A DNA stretch of 64,000 bases. It comes from Norana najaformis. Lineage: Eukaryota; Annelida; Clitellata; Crassiclitellata; Hormogastridae. The stretch spans positions 13,769,806 to 13,833,805 of the forward strand of contig OZ029921.1 in assembly GCA_964023275.1 (NCBI GenBank). Reading direction: 5' to 3'. Positions 63,735-64,000 of this stretch are shown one piece after another (the stretch's first letter is position 1; each line of letters starts with the position of its first letter). The position numbers were made by a program, and so were the translations under genes. The notes below the pieces were generated by a model. It saw nothing but the letters and a program-made list of their open reading frames with translations, made no database searches and was not told where the DNA came from.

Positions 63735-64000
63735 CTAATATTTCGCTGGAAGAATAACAATCACTTTCGTCAGCCTTTTCCAGATTCCGATATCTCTTTG
63801 GAGCAGTAGATTCCACACTAGTAACACTTTGAAGAAAAAGAGGCTTCTGTTTGTGCATATCTTTCTGTATACCCTACATAAAGTTCCACAGCACTGGATG
63901 GTGGCAGTGGAAAAGAGCTTGTAGACTGTAATGCCAACCTTCAACGGAATTCGTTTCTCTTCCAACTTCATCTGTTGCAGCTTGAATATGATTCCACTGC
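63735..64000 (-). mobile_element. MULE-type transposase, C-terminal fragment (cut by window edge)
   Basis: Read on the minus strand from the right edge, one frame gives QWNHIQAATDEVGRETNSVE, GWHYSLQALF and HHPVLWNFM. This matches the TNNSVEGWH...HP-W-F block near the end of MULE transposases that often occur with FLYWCH zinc fingers. An in-frame TAG follows NFM, after which the frame stays open (QKDMHKQKPLFLQ, VESTAPKRYRNL) to TAA. Likely a pseudogene or single-copy remnant; the rest lies outside the window. Confidence 0.7.

Overview
The window looks like nuclear DNA of a bilaterian invertebrate. Its genes are split by canonical GT-AG introns of about 0.5-9 kb, intergenic DNA is AT-rich, and CR1/L2-like and RTE-like LINEs, tRNA- and 5S-derived SINEs, DNA transposons and long microsatellites are abundant. 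I cannot fix the phylum from the sequence. There are no bacterial operons, CRISPR arrays or intact rRNA/tRNA genes.

Three host genes could be assembled exon by exon, all on the minus strand. (1) A 14-3-3 zeta-like gene at 367-9073 has 5 coding exons and 255 aa. (2) A SPATA6 gene at 14447-25630 has 10 coding exons in my model and about 321 aa; the last exon is tentative. (3) A TBX20 T-box gene at 31530-48727 has 7 coding exons and 714 aa. Exon phases match at every junction in all three models, which is strong internal support. 14-3-3 is a phosphoserine/threonine adaptor, SPATA6 is a sperm connecting-piece protein, and TBX20 is a DNA-binding developmental regulator. I see no pathway linking them; they are neighbours in the same orientation.

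Layout. 0-9.1 kb: 14-3-3, with LINE pieces in its introns and a perfect CRE palindrome upstream. 9.3-14.4 kb: repeats, including a hAT-like element with terminal inverted repeats and a tRNA-SINE. 14.4-25.6 kb: SPATA6, with a 5S-rRNA-derived sequence and LINE 3' ends in its introns. 25.6-31.5 kb: a dispersed repeat family and an RTE-like LINE. 31.5-48.7 kb: TBX20, whose 9.4-kb first intron holds a CR1/L2 LINE, a 100-bp palindrome and very long ATT and TA arrays. 48.7-51.2 kb: TBX20 upstream DNA with a 15-bp minisatellite carrying eleven TAATCC/GGATTA homeodomain-type sites. 51.2-54.5 kb: a TA-array-embedded DNA transposon with inverted repeats, encoding a decayed copy of a little-described transposase-like family and containing a 19-bp minisatellite open in all six frames. 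54.8-55.5 kb: a fossil packaging-ATPase fragment of Polinton type. 55.5-64 kb: repeat-rich DNA without a recognised host gene, ending in a MULE transposase fragment cut by the window edge.

A window-wide oddity is the palindromic octamer TAGGCCTA. I count 16 exact copies where base composition predicts about one.
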